44,705 bases of DNA from Endotrypanum monterogeii (Eukaryota > Euglenozoa > Kinetoplastea > Trypanosomatida > Trypanosomatidae). Positions 40,361-44,705 of the stretch are shown here, piece after piece. Each line of letters opens with the position of its first letter. Positions within the stretch are counted from its first letter, which is position 1. The position numbers were made by a program, and so were the translations under genes. Below the pieces are notes generated by a model, which had not been told where the DNA came from, made no database searches, and worked only from the letters and a program-made list of their open reading frames with translations. Location of the stretch: positions 377,654 to 422,358 of the forward strand of contig CM007339.1 in the NCBI GenBank assembly GCA_000333855.2, given 5' to 3'.

Positions 40361-43300
40361 ATGACGGATCATGATGAGGTCTACGAAGACGACTTTGAAG
40401 ATGAAGAATCATCATTCGACCCTTCGAGTCCGACGTCGGTCTCACACTTGATGTATTACACGCCCAGCGCACCCATCATCACATCTCCGCTTTTTGTCGA
40501 AGAGGGGTACGATGTGAAGAGAAGCTCCTCGATAAATCTCTACGCTTTCTCACCCAAGCCCATGGATAGGAGCTCCCTGCCACGATCACGCGGCTCCACC
40601 AGCTCTCGTTTTTCCAGCTATCAATCGTCCCAACACAACGTTCTGCCCTCGTCAGCGGACGAGGCCGACTCCTCTTCCCACACCTCCGAGCAATCATCGG
40701 TTGAATCTCGCTCCACCTCTCAGCTCCTAGCCAAAAGTCAAGACAAGGACACGGGCAGCACGACGCGTGCAAATAAATCTACTGTAGGCGGTGGAGCTAC
40801 ACAGACCGCCAGGAACGAAAAATCTTTAGAGACCATGTCTAGTGGATCCCAAACAACCCCACAAAAACGCAACACCAACGACGTGGAGAAGATCACTAGT
40901 GTACCAGTGAAGGGGGCACAGCGAGAGAAACGTCTGAATACCTCGGCAAGCATCAGCTCCAAGGCAACGTCTCGCCCCACCCTCCCACCTCCTCATAAAA
41001 AGAAGTCGGATAAGCGCAGCGTTGATGAGCCCCATCCGAAGAACCATGCGTCAGCATCCACCCTTCACGCGGATGGGGCGGCGACGAGGGCACCAACGAA
41101 ATCATTGGCACGGGGGAAGGGAACCTCTGCTGAGGATAGGGTACTCCACAAGGGTCAGTCGCACTCCCCCAGAGCTAACTCACATAAAAGTGTCAGCACA
41201 AACAAATCCCTTCATCAATCAAAATTCACATCGCTGGAAATACTGAATGAGGAGAAGGATGGAAGCAGCCGTCGCCCTACTCCTTCTGAGATTGACGCCG
41301 CAGCGGCCACAGTCGATGACGAAGACGTGAGTAATGCCGGCAGCAGCGCCTCCGTGCCACGGCGAGCGGCAGGAGCGGCAGGAGCGGCGAAAAAGCGAGT
41401 GGCAAACTCCCCCTCCTCATCGAACGCCCGCTCGCGACAGTCCGTCAAACCGGCCTCCCTTACCTCTGCAGAGCGCACAAAAGCGAGGCCCCCATACTCC
41501 TCTGTATACAACTCCTTCACGGGGAGATCATCAGCTCTCTCATTCTCTAGACACACCCCGCCGAACCGTGCCTCGCCGTCGGTCAGTCTCGACGTGGCTG
41601 GTGATGATGCCACAGGCGTCCGGGACGCCAATTCGGGTGAGGTAGCATCACTGCAGTCGCAGGAGCAGGAGCAGCTGCAGCGCTCGAGGTCCAGCAACTC
41701 CCCAAATTCTAGCAGCAAGTATGCAGATGTACCCCTCATTCGAGTACGCAACGAAGCAACGCACTCCAGCAGGAAAGCATCAACATCCCCTTTGGGAATG
41801 AGCGATGAGCCCCAGTGGAATGAACGCGCTGCGCTGGTGGCTCGGGTAGCGCGCCTCCACGAGGAGATCGCCCTTTGGGACGACCGCCTCGCACCCTCGT
41901 TCCCCTCGGGCTCACCCATGACAAGACCTAACCGTGGGAAATATTACCTGTCCCAGCGCCACTCCGCCGGTGACGAAAGACAGGCAAAGAAAAACCCAAG
42001 CCCAACCCATCGCAAGCAGCGTTCCAGTTCTGTGGAGAAGTTGGGGTACCCCCAGGGTGACGTCGACGTCGGCAGTCGCCTGTTAAGCGCTCGACTCCTG
42101 CGGTTGCGGCAGGAAAACGAACAACTCGAGGCCCTATACGCACACTATAGCACTTGGGAGGAGGGAATGGGTGTGCAGGATCTTGTGCAGCGGGCAGAAA
42201 AACAGCTCCGTCGGGCACAAGGAAGGCTCAAGGAAGTCAACGCCCTGCGACGAGCCCTCGAAACCCGAGACAAGCGCGCTGCACACACGATTGAGGCGGT
42301 GCACCGCCGCATGCCTCCAGCTGAAGAACTAGACGAGCGGGAGCTCAACGAGGCCATCTCCCTGCGCACGAGTCTGCTCCGCACAGTCTCCGAGCTCAAG
42401 GAGCAGGTGAAACAAACTCGCACATCTGTAAACAGTATGACGAACATGTGTACTCGGTTTGATGAGCACGTGCAGCAGAAGAACCTGGCGACAGTGACGC
42501 GCAAGGAATACTTGGCGCTGTGCGCCAAGCGTGACTCCAACGCTAAAGTAATTGAGAAGCACAAGGAGACCATCGCCGTGTACACGGTCCTCCTGGCACA
42601 GGATTACCGAAACAATGCCAAACTGACAGCGAACGAGGACAGTGCTACATCGCCCTCTCGCAGCTCCCGCGCGACGACGCCGGTAAAACTCCCCTCCATC
42701 ATGACAAAGACTGGAGGCCGATTGAACCTGCGGCAGCAAGCGATTGCCGAGTACGAAACGACCAAGGCTGATCTTTTGACAGAACAAAAAATGTTGGAGG
42801 TACGCAAGCAGGAGTTGCAGGAGGCTATTGAAGACCTAGTGCGTCGCTTGCGGCAGCGCAACGAGCAGATCAAAGCGAACCACGAGGCGGCTGGGCTCAA
42901 CTACATTGAGGGAAGAAGCTACGATTCACTTTCTCCCGCCAAATCTATCTCCCCACGAGGATCCACCTACGGCATCGGTGGCGCACGTAAAACACCCTCA
43001 GCCCCCCCAACAGAGTCAAACACGCCACGGCGTAAAGTCAGCGATTTGGCACCCGAGCATAGCATCGCCTTGGAACGCAAGAAGTCAATTCGAGAGGTGC
43101 TCGTCTCTCCCGTGAAGCCGCTGAAAAGGACGGACGCCGAGCCTGGAGCTTCTGACGTTGGTGCCGCTGCTCCCGGACGCAAGCAGGACGGTGCAGGCGA
43201 CGAAGACTCTCAAGTCGCTTACCTCCACAGCAGCAGTAACGTGGACACGCCGATGGAGGCAGACAGCATGGTCGGCAGTAGTCCGGTGTCTTCGGAGATA

Positions 43301-43501
43301 TCTGACAAGGAGGAGCCCCGAGGAGCTCAAAGCAATGGTGACAGAGGTAAAACGGACCAAAACCATAACCCCACTAGAGCGACAGCGGCGTTGAATGGTG
43401 CCGACGATGAAAGCAAGTCCTCAATGGATGTTGAGGAAGATGTAGTCTCCACAGAGAGTTCGGAATCCGGGAGGTCGACGCCTCGGTGGCTGCGAACATA
43501 G
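40361..43501 (+). CDS. coiled-coil protein, probably cytoskeletal, unknown function
   Basis: 1046 residues from the ATG at 40361, chosen because it opens with MTDHDEVYEDDFEDEE, an acidic YEDDFE-type start seen in many ciliary and centrosomal proteins, and the sequence before it reads as CA-rich leader. Residues 20-480 are Ser/Thr/Lys-rich, probably disordered and basic, with many SP and RS pairs that could be phosphorylated. Coiled-coil helices follow: about 487-510 (ALVARVARLHEEIALWDDRL), 573-660 (LLRLRQENEQLEALY ... LRRALETRDKR), 665-765 and 792-845 (TEQKMLEVRKQELQEAIEDLVRRLRQRNEQ). The last 200 residues are again low complexity. No catalytic motif is seen. A basal body, flagellar or microtubule-associated role is inference from architecture only. 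Confidence 0.85.
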   Translation: MTDHDEVYEDDFEDEESSFDPSSPTSVSHLMYYTPSAPIITSPLFVEEGYDVKRSSSINLYAFSPKPMDRSSLPRSRGSTSSRFSSYQSSQHNVLPSSADEADSSSHTSEQSSVESRSTSQLLAKSQDKDTGSTTRANKSTVGGGATQTARNEKSLETMSSGSQTTPQKRNTNDVEKITSVPVKGAQREKRLNTSASISSKATSRPTLPPPHKKKSDKRSVDEPHPKNHASASTLHADGAATRAPTKSLARGKGTSAEDRVLHKGQSHSPRANSHKSVSTNKSLHQSKFTSLEILNEEKDGSSRRPTPSEIDAAAATVDDEDVSNAGSSASVPRRAAGAAGAAKKRVANSPSSSNARSRQSVKPASLTSAERTKARPPYSSVYNSFTGRSSALSFSRHTPPNRASPSVSLDVAGDDATGVRDANSGEVASLQSQEQEQLQRSRSSNSPNSSSKYADVPLIRVRNEATHSSRKASTSPLGMSDEPQWNERAALVARVARLHEEIALWDDRLAPSFPSGSPMTRPNRGKYYLSQRHSAGDERQAKKNPSPTHRKQRSSSVEKLGYPQGDVDVGSRLLSARLLRLRQENEQLEALYAHYSTWEEGMGVQDLVQRAEKQLRRAQGRLKEVNALRRALETRDKRAAHTIEAVHRRMPPAEELDERELNEAISLRTSLLRTVSELKEQVKQTRTSVNSMTNMCTRFDEHVQQKNLATVTRKEYLALCAKRDSNAKVIEKHKETIAVYTVLLAQDYRNNAKLTANEDSATSPSRSSRATTPVKLPSIMTKTGGRLNLRQQAIAEYETTKADLLTEQKMLEVRKQELQEAIEDLVRRLRQRNEQIKANHEAAGLNYIEGRSYDSLSPAKSISPRGSTYGIGGARKTPSAPPTESNTPRRKVSDLAPEHSIALERKKSIREVLVSPVKPLKRTDAEPGASDVGAAAPGRKQDGAGDEDSQVAYLHSSSNVDTPMEADSMVGSSPVSSEISDKEEPRGAQSNGDRGKTDQNHNPTRATAALNGADDESKSSMDVEEDVVSTESSESGRSTPRWLRT

Positions 43502-43542
43502 TAGCCGGCGTGCCGTCGCATCGCTCGGCCTCCCCTCCCCTC

Positions 43543-43556
<14 letters not shown>

Positions 43557-43581
<25 letters not shown>

Positions 43582-43583
43582 AC
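43557..43583. repeat. (CA)n microsatellite
   Basis: About 13 CA units following a CT run, 55 nt after the stop of the coiled-coil gene. Confidence 0.95.
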
Positions 43584-44626
43584 GTGAATCGTTGAAGGAC
43601 ACACAGTTGTTGCGTCCTCTTCTCGAAAGTGAAGTAGGGGGGATAGCGTACACAAAGTTCCCCCCCCCTCCCTCCGATGGCCCTCGCCCCTCCTGTCCAG
43701 CTTGTCTCAAGTACATCACATAGTTCACCACGACTGAGCCTCACGCTTCTTTCTACGTGAACATGCATACGTGTGCTCATTTATTTGTATACATCCCTCT
43801 TCCTTTTTTTCTGTGTGTGAAAAGAATGTGTGTTCATGCATTTGTGTGTCTGGGTGTGTTTCTGTGTGCACTGGCCTTGTGTCAGCAGCGGAGGAGGAGC
43901 AGGGTGGGGGGGGGGGAGGGAGACAGAAGCGAGAGGCCGTAGCGGCGGCGGCATACGAGAGTGTACGCCGATCGTATTGGAATGTCAGACAGCATATTCC
44001 GAAAAATTAAAAAAAGAAAAAAGAGGGAAGGGGTGATACAGACATAACAAAAAGAAAGGGGTACCAATTCCAAATCACGAGATTCGCCGTAACCTCGGAC
44101 GACTGCGCCTACCCGTCTTAACATACATGCGGATCGCCCAAGCAACTCTTTTCTCTCCCTGTGGCATCTTATCAGGCCCTCCCCCCTGCCCCCCCCCCCT
44201 GCAACATACACGAGCACACCTTAACGTCTTCTGTGAAGTCTCTCTCGTGCCGGTCCTCCTGAGGCTAAGGCTGCTCTTGATCCTCTGTGCAGGGGTATTT
44301 TCCCATTTCATGTGCGGGTGGTTACATCGTTAGTGTCAAGTCGAATGTCTCGCTCCTTTCGTCCCCGAAAACTTCAGTGCACCCGCCTCATCCGACTCTC
44401 TGTCACCTGTGCTCCTTTTTGCACGGGGAGAAAAGGAATGAAGGCGTTATTCGGAAAATCAAGGTTTTTTTTGGCGATGGGCGATGATGGAGGCGATTCT
44501 GCAACAGCCCGTGTGTGTGTGTGTGCTCGTAACGCTCGAAGTTGTACTTTTTTTTTTCTTTCTCTAATCCCTTCTGCTCCGGACATTCGGCCGTATTATG
44601 CTTTGCCGATTTTCCTTTCTACATAC

Positions 44627-44636
44627 ATATATATAC

Positions 44637-44668
<32 letters not shown>
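44627..44668. repeat. (TA)n microsatellite
   Basis: About 20 TA units with one CG interruption near the left end. Confidence 0.95.
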
Positions 44669-44670
<2 letters not shown>

Positions 44671-44705
44671 GTGCGCACAGCTTTTTTTATGAATTTTTTT
44701 TTTTT

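Larger units (their letters stand above)
43502..44705. other. 1.2 kb non-coding end of window
   Basis: No gene seen. Contains (CT)n-(CA)n at 43545-43583, a G12 run at about 43905-43917, A-rich and C-rich homopolymers, (GT)n at about 44509-44524 and (TA)n at 44627-44668. ORFs here are short and derive from simple sequence. A next gene may start beyond the window. Confidence 0.6.

Overview
The window looks like nuclear DNA from a trypanosomatid of the Leishmania/Leishmaniinae type. Long intron-free, moderately GC-rich ORFs all lie on the + strand. They are separated by long non-coding stretches packed with polypyrimidine tracts and (TA)n, (CA)n and (GT)n microsatellites, with no promoter-like element at individual genes. 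This is the layout of a polycistronic transcription unit resolved by spliced-leader trans-splicing and polyadenylation. The species cannot be settled from the sequence alone. There is one assembly gap of 153 N (31871-32023), inside a (TA)n region.

Ten protein genes are supported, all on +. They are: a 4-coumarate:CoA-ligase-like acyl-CoA synthetase with a mitochondrial-type leader (2467-4458); a greatly enlarged LST8, the WD40 subunit of TOR complexes (7593-10058); a TruA/PUS-family protein whose catalytic motif looks lost (11711-13762); a small Cwc25-like splicing factor (15021-15863); the cytosolic phenylalanyl-tRNA synthetase beta chain (16809-18710); two large neighbouring proteins of unknown function, each with an arginine-rich leader and an internally duplicated segment (21967-26127 and 27279-31235); a DAGK-catalytic-domain lipid kinase with large insertions (32867-35584); a 95-residue tail-anchored membrane protein (39554-39841); and a 1046-residue coiled-coil protein (40361-43501).

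Non-coding stretches of 0.5 to 4 kb lie between the genes. About 37.0-38.6 kb is different: it has coding-like composition with fragments open in several frames, and it may be a decayed gene or element. The gene functions (lipid activation, TOR signalling, RNA modification, splicing, translation, lipid phosphorylation, cytoskeleton) do not form one pathway, as is usual in a trypanosomatid gene array.

The best candidate for something undescribed is the adjacent pair at 21967-31235. In each protein a segment with the same strand-helix-strand pattern appears twice, separated by several hundred low-complexity residues. Other points of interest are the LST8 with seven recognisable blades and four long loop insertions, the TruA-like protein with Glu where the catalytic Asp is expected, and a G-rich run inside the predicted mature 5' UTR of the lipid kinase.
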